This document shows positions 34,472 to 42,618 of a stretch of 47,316 nt of DNA, one piece after another. The position numbers and the translations under genes were made by a program. Position 1 is the first letter of the stretch; the number at the start of each line of letters is the position of its first letter. The notes below the pieces were generated by a model. That model was given only the letters and a program-made list of their open reading frames with translations. It did no database searches and had not been told where the DNA came from. The stretch is from positions 1 through 47,316 of the forward strand of contig NZ_WQPN01000156.1 of the NCBI RefSeq assembly GCF_018785315.1, read 5' to 3'. Source of the DNA: Clostridium sp. MCC353. GTDB taxonomy: Bacteria > Bacillota > Clostridia > Lachnospirales > Lachnospiraceae.

Positions 34472-35428
34472 ATGGCAGCAGGATCAAATGCGGCGGTAAA
34501 AACATCAGCTACAAAAACATCCCGAAGTAAAACATGGAAGGCCGTAAAAGAACATAAAGTACTTTATTTGTTAATGATCCCCGGGTTGTTATATTTCATC
34601 TTATTCCGGTATCTGCCCATGTTTGGCCTGGTAATTGCTTTTAAAGATTACAACATTTTTAAAGGTATTTGGGCCAGTGACTGGGTGGGACTAGCGAATT
34701 TTAAAGCGCTGATACATTCCTCCGATTTCTGGAATGTTATGAAAAATACACTGGTCATCAGTTTGACTAAGATCGTGATTGGATTCCCTATTCCAATTTT
34801 ACTGGCAATCCTTTTAAATGAAATTAAAGCGGTAAAGTTTAAAAAAGTAACCCAGACCCTTCTCTATCTGCCCCACTTTTTATCCTGGGTAGTAATTGGA
34901 GGAATCATGCTGAACCTTTTCTCGCCGGTCTTCGGACTGGCGGGACAGGTGTTCCGTGTGCTGGGAATGGAACCGGTCAACATCATGGCTAAGAAAAGCA
35001 CCATCTTCTGGGTAGTTATCTTTTCCGATGTGTGGAAAGAAGCGGGATGGAGCACCATCGTATTCCTGGCGGCCCTGACCCAGGTGGATTTAAACCTGTA
35101 TGAAGCGGCCAGAATGGACGGAGCCAACAAGTTCCAGCAGATGCTGCACATCACCATTCCGGCAATTTCGTCCATCATCATCGTAATGCTGATTCTCAGA
35201 ATCGGTAAAGTCATGAGCGCCGGATTTGAGCAGATTTTAGTATTGCAGAACCCGATCACCATGGAAAGCATTGATATCTTTGATACCTATGTTTACCGGG
35301 AAGGTCTGGGACGAGGGTCTTACAGTTTTGCGGCCACGGTGGATACGTTTAAATCGGTAATCGCTCTGATTCTGGTCACCAGTGCCAATAAGATCAGTAA
35401 AATGTTCGGGGAGGAGGGAATCGTATGA
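34472..35428 (+). CDS. ABC sugar permease, LplB-like
   Basis: 318 residues with six membrane helices after a Lys/Ser/Thr-rich cytosolic start. The permease signature with the EAA loop is LYEAARMDGANKFQQMLHITIPAI (about 210-233), which contacts the ATPase. RYLPMFGLVIAFKDYNIFKGIW is typical of the LplB/YtcP group. It forms the importer channel with the next protein, whose start overlaps its stop by four bases. GGAGAGG precedes ATG. Confidence 0.93.
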   Translation: MAAGSNAAVKTSATKTSRSKTWKAVKEHKVLYLLMIPGLLYFILFRYLPMFGLVIAFKDYNIFKGIWASDWVGLANFKALIHSSDFWNVMKNTLVISLTKIVIGFPIPILLAILLNEIKAVKFKKVTQTLLYLPHFLSWVVIGGIMLNLFSPVFGLAGQVFRVLGMEPVNIMAKKSTIFWVVIFSDVWKEAGWSTIVFLAALTQVDLNLYEAARMDGANKFQQMLHITIPAISSIIIVMLILRIGKVMSAGFEQILVLQNPITMESIDIFDTYVYREGLGRGSYSFAATVDTFKSVIALILVTSANKISKMFGEEGIV

Positions 35429-36288
35429 TGCGCAGACGCAAAAAGGTACATGTGGCTACCGTGCTGAATTACCTGTTATTCGTTATAATAGGAATTATCA
35501 TGCTGTATCCGTTCTGGTATGTTGTAATGTATTCCTTCAGCGACCCGTCAAAATCCAGCTTAAACAGCCTTTATCTCTGGCCGGCCGGATTCACCGTTGG
35601 ATCTTACATATATGCATTTTCCAAGAAAATATTGTTTTCCGGATTTTTTAACTCCGTATTTTTAACCGTGGTAGGAACCTGCGTGAATATGCTGCTCACC
35701 ATCATGCTGGCATATCCGCTTTCCAGGGAAAAACTTCCGGGCAGAAAGTATTTGTCCGCGTTCGTAATCTTCCCTATGCTGTTTAACGGCGGTATGATAC
35801 CTACTTACCTTGTAATCAAACAATTCGGACTTTTGAACAGCTTATGGTCTCTGATCACATCCATGGCGGTTAATGTATACAACCTTTTGATCCTGAGCAA
35901 GTTTTTCAAAAGCATTCCGGACAGCTTGATTGAAGCGGCCAAAATCGATGGATGCGGGGATGCGACAACCCTTGTAAAAATCGTGCTGCCTCTTTCCAAG
36001 GCTTCGCTGGCAACCATTTCACTGTTCTATGCCGTGCAGCATTGGAATGAATTCCTTCATGCGACGATTTACATCAATACGGATTCCAAATGGCCTCTTC
36101 AGGTTGTGCTGAGAAATATCATCGATATGGTAGCAAATGATTTAAACAGCGGCGGCGAGGTGTTCATGAACCCTGAAAACTTTAAGATGGCTACCATTGT
36201 AATTACGGTTTTACCGATTATATGTGTTTACCCGTTCCTTCAGAAACATTTTACACAGGGTGTAATGATGGGATCTGTCAAGGGATAA
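35425..36288 (+). CDS. ABC sugar permease, LplC/YtcP-like
   Basis: 287 residues with six membrane helices. The EAA loop is LIEAAKIDGCGDATTLVKIVLPLSKAS (about 170-196). LYPFWYVVMYSFSDPSKSS and the ending FVQ-like QKHFTQGVMMGSVKG are typical of the family. ATG overlaps the upstream permease stop. GGGGAGGAGGG is the ribosome site, inside the upstream gene. It is followed by a hairpin before the sulfatase gene. Confidence 0.93.
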   Translation: MMRRRKKVHVATVLNYLLFVIIGIIMLYPFWYVVMYSFSDPSKSSLNSLYLWPAGFTVGSYIYAFSKKILFSGFFNSVFLTVVGTCVNMLLTIMLAYPLSREKLPGRKYLSAFVIFPMLFNGGMIPTYLVIKQFGLLNSLWSLITSMAVNVYNLLILSKFFKSIPDSLIEAAKIDGCGDATTLVKIVLPLSKASLATISLFYAVQHWNEFLHATIYINTDSKWPLQVVLRNIIDMVANDLNSGGEVFMNPENFKMATIVITVLPIICVYPFLQKHFTQGVMMGSVKG

Positions 36289-36299
36289 CATGTGAATTT

Positions 36300-36336
36300 A
36301 AAAATTCTGTATGTCATTTTGGCATACGGAATTTTT
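36300..36336 (+). terminator. intra-operon hairpin between transporter and enzyme genes
   Basis: Arms AAAAATTCTGTATGTC and GGCATACGGAATTTTT pair over 16 positions with two G-U pairs and an ATTTT loop, ending in five T. It is likely a partial terminator lowering expression of the enzyme genes relative to the importer. Confidence 0.7.
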
Positions 36337-36373
36337 GAGTATACAGAGATATGATTGAGAGGAGATTACCGAA

Positions 36374-37762
36374 ATGGAAAACAGACCAGACATACTGCTT
36401 TTTATGACAGACCACCAGCGGGCGGATATGATCAATATGATCCAGTGCGGCCGGGAGGTAACGCCTAATTTGAACCGGCTTGTAAAAGAGGGGTTCCGGT
36501 TTGAACGGGCTTATGACGCCTGCCCTCTGTGTGTGCCTGCCAGGACCGCTTTGGCTACCGGGGTCTATCCTACGGCAAACGGCGTGGTATATAACGACTG
36601 GAAGGGAGAGACGGCAGGGGATTTAAAACCCATTCACAGGCTGTTGAAAGAGGCCGGATACCGCATTGGACATGTGGGAGTTGACCATATTAAGGTGCAG
36701 CCGCCCATGAGGGAACAGGGACTGGACTTTTTTGTGAATCAGGAAGATTATGAGGCATGGGCGAAGGATCAGGGAATCGTGACGGCCAGGGATAAAAGCG
36801 AGCTGACCCAGGTGGAAGAAGAGATTGAAGGCGAATATGTGTCAAAACGTTACAGCGGCCATAAAGCCAGCCTGTGGGATAAGCCAATTGAACAGTTTAA
36901 GGACTTCTATTTCAAGGATCAGGCTCTTCAGTTCATAAGAGAACTGCCGGAAGGGCCGTTTGCCCTGTTCACCTATCTTTGGGCTCCCCATCCGCCCCTC
37001 AGGGTTCCCGAACCTTATGCGTCCATGTATGACCCGGATCAGATCGTGCTGCCGGACAACATCGGCATTGCCGCCCAGGGAGAGCCGGAGCTGAGAAGAA
37101 AAGGGGTTCCGGCCCAGCTTGCAGAGGGCGTGTCCATGGAAGAATGGAGAAAGGTGTGGGCGGCCCATCTGGGGCTCACCACCATGGCGGATGAGATATT
37201 CGGAGCTGTAATTAAAGAATTAAAGGCCCGGGGAAGGTATGATAATACCTGCATCATCTTCACTTCAGACCACGGAGACAACCTGGGGCAGCACAGCATG
37301 TACCAGAAGATGGAAATGTACGAAGAGGCGGTGAAGGTTCCATTTGTAATAAAGGTTCCGGGTGAAAAAACGGGAAGCTGGGGTGGGGTGATCTCTCATC
37401 TGGATATTAAACCTACGCTCTGCCAATTGGCCGGAATTGAAGATAAAACAGGCGACGGCATTTCTTTGATTCCCGTGATCCGTGGAGAAAAAGCGGATGA
37501 AAACAGAATTGTTTTTTCCCAGTATTCAGGCAATCCGGGCTATGGTACAATAAGAAGAGCGGCTGTTTCAAAACGGTATAAATACGTATATGACAGCCAG
37601 CATGAGCATGAATTGTACGATCTGGAAAATGATCCGCATGAGATGGAAAATGTGGCCGGAAAGGCAGAATACCAGGACGCGCTGAATGAGATGTATGAGG
37701 CATGCAGGAACTTTAATGAAGAGCACAAAGACTACTTTGTATGGGAGGAAAATAAGGGATGA
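36374..37762 (+). CDS. sulfatase (type I, formylglycine)
   Basis: 462 residues, cytoplasmic (no signal peptide). The active-site motif C53-V-P-A-R57 in CPLCVPARTALATG is the Cys-type formylglycine site, needing an anaerobic radical-SAM maturase (anSME), which is not in this window. Metal ligands: LLFMTDHQ (Asp13) and FTSDHGDNLGQH. It hydrolyses sulfate esters, here probably on imported uronate-containing oligosaccharides. It is homologous to heparan/chondroitin-type and choline-sulfatase-like enzymes; the exact sulfate position is unknown. GAGAGGAG precedes ATG. It overlaps the GH88 gene by four bases. Confidence 0.93.
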   Translation: MENRPDILLFMTDHQRADMINMIQCGREVTPNLNRLVKEGFRFERAYDACPLCVPARTALATGVYPTANGVVYNDWKGETAGDLKPIHRLLKEAGYRIGHVGVDHIKVQPPMREQGLDFFVNQEDYEAWAKDQGIVTARDKSELTQVEEEIEGEYVSKRYSGHKASLWDKPIEQFKDFYFKDQALQFIRELPEGPFALFTYLWAPHPPLRVPEPYASMYDPDQIVLPDNIGIAAQGEPELRRKGVPAQLAEGVSMEEWRKVWAAHLGLTTMADEIFGAVIKELKARGRYDNTCIIFTSDHGDNLGQHSMYQKMEMYEEAVKVPFVIKVPGEKTGSWGGVISHLDIKPTLCQLAGIEDKTGDGISLIPVIRGEKADENRIVFSQYSGNPGYGTIRRAAVSKRYKYVYDSQHEHELYDLENDPHEMENVAGKAEYQDALNEMYEACRNFNEEHKDYFVWEENKG

Positions 37763-38868
37763 GCTGGACTGAGGAAGCACTTGAGAAATGCCTTTTAAAG
37801 ATTGGAAGGAATATAGACGGGATCGGAGAGCATTTTCCCCACGTGGCCTATGACGGAGTTTACAATGACCAGGGCGCGGCGTTCTGGACTTCCGGATTCT
37901 GGCCGGGGCTGTTATGGCTCTTGTATCAGGAGAAAAAAGATGAAAGGGCGCTGGAGCTGGCAAGAAAGCTGGAAGACCGGCTGGACGAGGTGCTGGACGG
38001 CTTTGTGACCCTCCATCATGACGTGGGATTTATGTGGCTGCCGTCGGCGGTCATCGATTATAAACTGACCGGAAACCCTGCATCCAGGGCGAGGGGACTG
38101 AAGGCGGCCAGCCATCTGGCGGGACGTTTTAACCTGGCGGGACATTTTATCAGGGCATGGACCGATGAGGTGAACCCGGATTCCCAGGGATGGGCCATCA
38201 TCGACTGCATGATGAATATCCCCTTGTTGTTTTGGGCTTCCAAGGAGATGAAGGACCCCAGATTTTACCACATCGCCAGAGCCCATGCGGACACGGTGTT
38301 AAAGAGCTTTATCAGGCCGGACAACACAACCGCCCACATCGTGAGTTTTGATCCATATACAGGGGAAAAGATTGAAAATCTGGGCGGACAGGGAAAAGAC
38401 CCGGATTCCGCTTGGGCCAGAGGCCAGGCCTGGGCAATTTATGGAATGGCACTGGCTTACCGGGAAACCGGAAAAGAGGAATACATGACAGCATCTAAAA
38501 ATGTAGCCGGTTATTTCCTTTCCCACCTCCCGGCGGATAAGGTTCCCTACTGGGATTTCAGGACGGACGCCAAAGACCGTTTCGTGCTGGATTCATCGGC
38601 TTCCGCCTGTACGGCCAGCGGGCTGCTGGAACTGAGCAGTCTGATGGAAGACGGGGCGGAGAAGGAATTCTATCATGACCAGGCTGTGGCAATTTTAAAG
38701 GGGCTTTATGAGAATTACGCTGATTTTTCAGAGGAAACCCAGGGGATCATCCAGAAGGGCACAGTGAATTATGCGAAGAATAAACATGTGAATGTGCCGA
38801 TCATTTACGGGGATTATTTCTTTACGGAAGCTCTGATCAAACTAAACCATAAGACAGACATTTTCTAA
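37759..38868 (+). CDS. GH88 unsaturated glucuronyl hydrolase
   Basis: 369 residues, cytoplasmic. An (alpha/alpha)6 barrel that hydrates the 4,5-unsaturated uronate left at the non-reducing end by polysaccharide lyases, releasing it from the oligosaccharide. HHDVGF places Asp88 and DCMMNIPLLFWAS places Asp149, the same numbers as the catalytic pair I recall for the Bacillus sp. GL1 enzyme. WTSGFWPGLLWL and FDPYTGEKIENLGGQGKDPDSAWARGQAWAIYGMAL are family signatures. It overlaps the sulfatase gene (ATGA-type), so the two are coupled. The substrate should be a glycosaminoglycan-like or other uronate-containing product. Confidence 0.94.
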   Translation: MSWTEEALEKCLLKIGRNIDGIGEHFPHVAYDGVYNDQGAAFWTSGFWPGLLWLLYQEKKDERALELARKLEDRLDEVLDGFVTLHHDVGFMWLPSAVIDYKLTGNPASRARGLKAASHLAGRFNLAGHFIRAWTDEVNPDSQGWAIIDCMMNIPLLFWASKEMKDPRFYHIARAHADTVLKSFIRPDNTTAHIVSFDPYTGEKIENLGGQGKDPDSAWARGQAWAIYGMALAYRETGKEEYMTASKNVAGYFLSHLPADKVPYWDFRTDAKDRFVLDSSASACTASGLLELSSLMEDGAEKEFYHDQAVAILKGLYENYADFSEETQGIIQKGTVNYAKNKHVNVPIIYGDYFFTEALIKLNHKTDIF

Positions 38869-38943
38869 ATCGGTAGCAGCGCCAAAACGGCGGTTAACAA
38901 TAATAATAACAGGCTGCAGGGCAGCAGAAGGAGAGACAACATT

Positions 38944-40434
38944 ATGAATACTTATTGGGGAGATCTGCACAATCACTGTGGAATTACATATGGTTTTGGA
39001 AGTTTGTCCAACGCTATAAAGAGGGCGAAAAGCCAACTGGATTTTGCCGCATTTACAGGCCACGCCATGTGGCCGGATATGTATGAAAAAGCGCCGGGAA
39101 CGGAATTTGTGGTTAATTTCCATTTAGAGGGATTTAAGAAATTACAGGATCATTGGGAAGAGATCAGAAAAGAAGTGGCAAAAGCCAACGGGGCTGATTT
39201 TGTGGCAATCCAGGGGTATGAGCTTCATTCCAGAGAGTACGGCGACCATCATCTGCTTTCCATCGACGATGAACTCCCGCTGATCTACAGGAATTCACCG
39301 AGGGAATTGGTGGAGGACTGCGGCAAGGACGCCATTGCGATTCCCCATCATATCGGATATACGCCGGATTACCGCGGAATTGACTGGAAGAAGTTCGACA
39401 ATACCATTTCACCGGTTGTGGAAGTTTATTCCAAACACGGCTGTTCCATGAATGAGGATGCGGATTATCCATATTATCACAACATGGGGCCGAGAGATAC
39501 CAGGGATATGGTGGACGAGGGCCTGCGCCAGGGACATAAATTCGGATTCGTGGGTTCCACGGACCATCATGCGGGATTCCCGGGATCTTACGGGGACGGA
39601 CTGGCTGCCGTAGTTGCAGAAGAGAAGACGAGAGAGAGCATCTGGGCGGCGCTGAAAGCCAGACGGACATATGCGGTTACAGGCGACAGAATCCTCTGTG
39701 ACTTCAAGGTAAATGATTCCTGGATGGGAAGTGAGATCACAGCCAACAACAGGAAGATCCGCGCCCATGTGGAAACAGAGGGTACTCTGGATAAGATCAT
39801 CCTCTATAAGAATTATAAACCGGTTCAGATCATCAACGGCGAGACCTTCCAGGAAGTGAACCAGGAAGGATGTTATAAGATCCGCGTGGAAATGGGATGG
39901 GGCAATACCAGCCTGTACCGCTGGAACGGAAACGTTCAGGTGGAGAACGGAACCATCAAAGATTATAATACTTATTTCAGGGGCAGAAGCGTTCTGGCGC
40001 CTTCAAAAGATGAAACATATGATGAAAACGACATCAACGACATCGAGACCTATTCAGAATTAAAGAGTGAAAATGAGCTGGTTTGGAGATGCGATACGGT
40101 GGGAAATAAATCCACCCTTCATCCGTCCACTTCATCCATTGTTATTAAGGTTCAGGGCAGCTTGGACACGAAAGTGACCTTCAAACTCAATGACAAAACA
40201 TATACCGCCACAATCGGGGAACTGATGAATTACGGTTATACCGCTCATATGGAATATTATCACTCCCAGGCATTTAAGATCTTCAAAGCCCTGCCGGAGA
40301 CAAAATATACCTTTGATCTGGAATTAGAGGACAATACGCCGGAAAATGACTGTGATTACTATCATCTGGAAGTGGCTCAGAAGAACCGCCAGTGGGCGTT
40401 TGTGTCACCTGTATATGTAAACAGGGAGAAATAA
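38944..40434 (+). CDS. PHP/DUF3604-type metallohydrolase-like protein
   Basis: 496 residues, soluble. The N-terminal half is PHP-like: WGDLHNHCGITYGFG (Asp7, His9, His11), DFAAFTGHAMWPDM, IQGYELHS, GDHHLLSID, AIPHHIGY, VEVYSKHG and VGSTDHHAGFPG supply the His/Asp metal ligands. The C-terminal half is beta-rich (KVTFKLNDKTYTATIGELM). DUF3604 proteins recur in glycan-use loci; a phosphoesterase or other hydrolase is possible, the reaction is not established to my knowledge. AAGGAGAG precedes ATG. It follows GH88 by 75 bases. Confidence 0.83.
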   Translation: MNTYWGDLHNHCGITYGFGSLSNAIKRAKSQLDFAAFTGHAMWPDMYEKAPGTEFVVNFHLEGFKKLQDHWEEIRKEVAKANGADFVAIQGYELHSREYGDHHLLSIDDELPLIYRNSPRELVEDCGKDAIAIPHHIGYTPDYRGIDWKKFDNTISPVVEVYSKHGCSMNEDADYPYYHNMGPRDTRDMVDEGLRQGHKFGFVGSTDHHAGFPGSYGDGLAAVVAEEKTRESIWAALKARRTYAVTGDRILCDFKVNDSWMGSEITANNRKIRAHVETEGTLDKIILYKNYKPVQIINGETFQEVNQEGCYKIRVEMGWGNTSLYRWNGNVQVENGTIKDYNTYFRGRSVLAPSKDETYDENDINDIETYSELKSENELVWRCDTVGNKSTLHPSTSSIVIKVQGSLDTKVTFKLNDKTYTATIGELMNYGYTAHMEYYHSQAFKIFKALPETKYTFDLELEDNTPENDCDYYHLEVAQKNRQWAFVSPVYVNREK

Positions 40435-40440
40435 ATAGAA

Positions 40441-40650
40441 ACTGTGCGTCTGTTGGGACGGCGTAACAGTTCAGATAGGTCTGCGCATTTACTGCGCGGA
40501 CCGTACGAAAACATAGCGGTTGCAGGCATCCAGCCCCTCGCCGCAGGCGACTTTAATGGGCTGGATGCGTAACAGTTCAGACCTGTCTGAACTGTTACGG
40601 GACGGCTCATTTTCCTGGCCGGAAAAATGGTCTGAAAGCCGTCTGAACGG
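40441..40650. repeat. cluster of hairpins between PHP and DUF2264 genes
   Basis: The 249-base gap is filled by pairing sequences. 40568-40599 is CGTAACAGTTCAGA, CCTG, then the perfect complement. GCATCCAGCC (40526) pairs with GGCTGGATGC (40559). GACGGCT (40601) pairs with AGCCGTC (about 40637) around a second stem. GTAACAGTTCAGA is also present as a direct copy at 40463. It resembles a REP-type element or a processed intercistronic structure; a related palindrome is at 21108. Confidence 0.75.
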
Positions 40651-40683
40651 TTAACGTAAACTTGAATCAGAATGGAGAAGGAT

Positions 40684-42609
40684 ATGCAGGAGATGAGAGA
40701 AAACCCGTTAAAATCCAGGCAGGACCTGCAGGATTTGGCGGAGAATATGATATCCTGTGCCGTTAAAAAATTAAGCCCGCAGAAGGCCTGGCTGAACGCC
40801 GGGGAGAGCGCGGCCAAATATCCTCATAAGACAGCCTGGATAGAGGGATTTTTAAGACCTCTGTTCGGGCTTGTCCCATTAAGTGCCGGAGGTTATGAAA
40901 CGGGGCTTTGGAAGGACTATTTGGAGGGGATTAAAAACGGTACGGACCCGGATTCGCCGGAATACTGGGGAGATTTGGACGGCAAAGATCAGAAAATCGT
41001 GGAGATGACCACTCTGGGCCTGGCTTTGGCTATGGTTTCCCAATTGGTTTGGGAACCTCTGGACAGCCGGGAGAAAAAGAATCTGGAAACCTGGCTTTTG
41101 AAAATTAACGACGCGCCTCTGGCGACGAATAACTGGCTGTTTTTCCATGTGATCGTTAACCTGGGGCTGAAAAAAGCCGGGGCATCATACAGCCGGGACA
41201 TCATGGAAACGGCTTTGGATGAAATCGAGAAGAGCTATCTTGGGGACGGATGGTATTCGGACGGCCCCACCCTTCAGAGGGATTATTATATCGCTTTTGC
41301 CATGCATTTTTATGGATTGATTTACGCGAAGCTGATGGGGCATGAAGACCCGGTCCGGGCGGAGCGGTATAAAAAGCGGGCTTCGGAGTTTGCGAAGGAC
41401 TTCATCTGCTGGTTTTCCGCGGAAGGGGACGCCCTTCCTTACGGGCGGAGCCTGACCTACCGGTTTGCCATGTCTGCATTCTGGAGCGCTCTTGCGTACG
41501 CTGAGGTGGAGGTTTATCCCTGGGGCGTTGTAAAGGGAATTATATTGAGGAATTTGAGATGGTGGATGAAGCAGCCTATATTTGACCAGGACGGGCTTTT
41601 GACCATCGGATACCGTTACCCCAACCTGAAAATGGCGGAATTTTACAATGCGCCGGGATCGCCTGCATGGGCGATGAAGGCATTTTTAGTGCTGGCCCTT
41701 CCGGAGGAGCATCCCTTCTGGACGGCAGAGGAAGAAAAACTTCCGGAGTTAGATTCCGTTTCAGTCCAGAAACATCCGTTTATGGTTCTGATGAGAGGGG
41801 AAGGAGGACGCCATATCCAGGCATTGGCTTCCGGCCAGTACGCCAGGTTCGAGCCCAGCTTTATGGCTGCGAAATATGAGAAGTTCGCCTATTCCAACGT
41901 ATTCGGGTTCAGCGTTCCGGGAGCGGAGTATGGGCTTGACCAGGGGGCGTTTGATTCCATGCTGGCTCTGTGTGAAAATGACGATAATATGTACCGGATG
42001 CGGCGAAGTTGTGAGGAAGTCCGGGTGGATGAATCGGGAATTTACAGCGTGTGGAAACCGTGGGGGGATGTGACCATCCACACATGGCTGATTCCCTGCG
42101 GTTCCTGGCATGTAAGGGTGCACCGGATTGAGAGCGGGAGAGAGCTGACCGGAGGCGAAGGGGCTTATGCGGTAAACTGTGATTTTTATGAGAAAGACTG
42201 TAGTTTTTATGGGGAAGACTGCGGCACTCATGGGGAAGGCTGTGGAATTCTTGTGGAAAATAACACGGTTTGGGAGACCAAAATGGGGATGGAGGCCGAC
42301 GCTGACTGTGCGGAGGCATTTTTCCCTTGGGGCTGTACTGGAATTGTCAACCTGGAAGGGGACAGGGCCGGGATTATGACAGCGGCTCATCCAAATACCA
42401 ACATCATGTATTCCAGAACCGTGATTCCCACATTAAAGGGAAAGATCGGGGTTGGTGAAACATGGCTGGCCTGTGCCGTTTTGGGCACAAAAACCCGGGA
42501 AGAAGGGGAAATGGAGTGGAACAGGAGGCCGGAATATGAGCGGGCCGGGTCCATTTTCCGGATCAGCTATGGGAACTGTGTGCGGGAGTATTCAGAAGCG
42601 GAGGAATAA
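40684..42609 (+). CDS. DUF2264 family protein
   Basis: 641 residues from ATG 40684, with GGAG six bases upstream; ATG 40672 in the same frame is the alternative but lies on the ribosome site. The N-terminal 350 residues are the (alpha/alpha)-toroid DUF2264 domain: TAWIEGFLRPLFGLVPLSAGG, TNNWLFFHVIVNLGLKKAG, DGWYSDGPTLQRDYYIAFAMHFYGLIYA and FICWFSAEGDALPYGRSLTYRFA. The C-terminal half is beta-rich, as in uronate-processing enzymes. No signal peptide. DUF2264 genes are common in pectin/glycosaminoglycan-type loci; a hydrolase or lyase role is likely but unproven. Near 42180-42250 a short in-frame repeat encodes FYEKDCSFYGEDCGTHGEGCG. Confidence 0.88.
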   Translation: MQEMRENPLKSRQDLQDLAENMISCAVKKLSPQKAWLNAGESAAKYPHKTAWIEGFLRPLFGLVPLSAGGYETGLWKDYLEGIKNGTDPDSPEYWGDLDGKDQKIVEMTTLGLALAMVSQLVWEPLDSREKKNLETWLLKINDAPLATNNWLFFHVIVNLGLKKAGASYSRDIMETALDEIEKSYLGDGWYSDGPTLQRDYYIAFAMHFYGLIYAKLMGHEDPVRAERYKKRASEFAKDFICWFSAEGDALPYGRSLTYRFAMSAFWSALAYAEVEVYPWGVVKGIILRNLRWWMKQPIFDQDGLLTIGYRYPNLKMAEFYNAPGSPAWAMKAFLVLALPEEHPFWTAEEEKLPELDSVSVQKHPFMVLMRGEGGRHIQALASGQYARFEPSFMAAKYEKFAYSNVFGFSVPGAEYGLDQGAFDSMLALCENDDNMYRMRRSCEEVRVDESGIYSVWKPWGDVTIHTWLIPCGSWHVRVHRIESGRELTGGEGAYAVNCDFYEKDCSFYGEDCGTHGEGCGILVENNTVWETKMGMEADADCAEAFFPWGCTGIVNLEGDRAGIMTAAHPNTNIMYSRTVIPTLKGKIGVGETWLACAVLGTKTREEGEMEWNRRPEYERAGSIFRISYGNCVREYSEAEE

Positions 42610-42618
42610 GGGACACTT

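Noticed and set aside
40501-40600. Riboswitch between PHP and DUF2264 genes
   Set aside because: The stems are near-perfect palindromes of repeat type, and no conserved aptamer core is recognisable.
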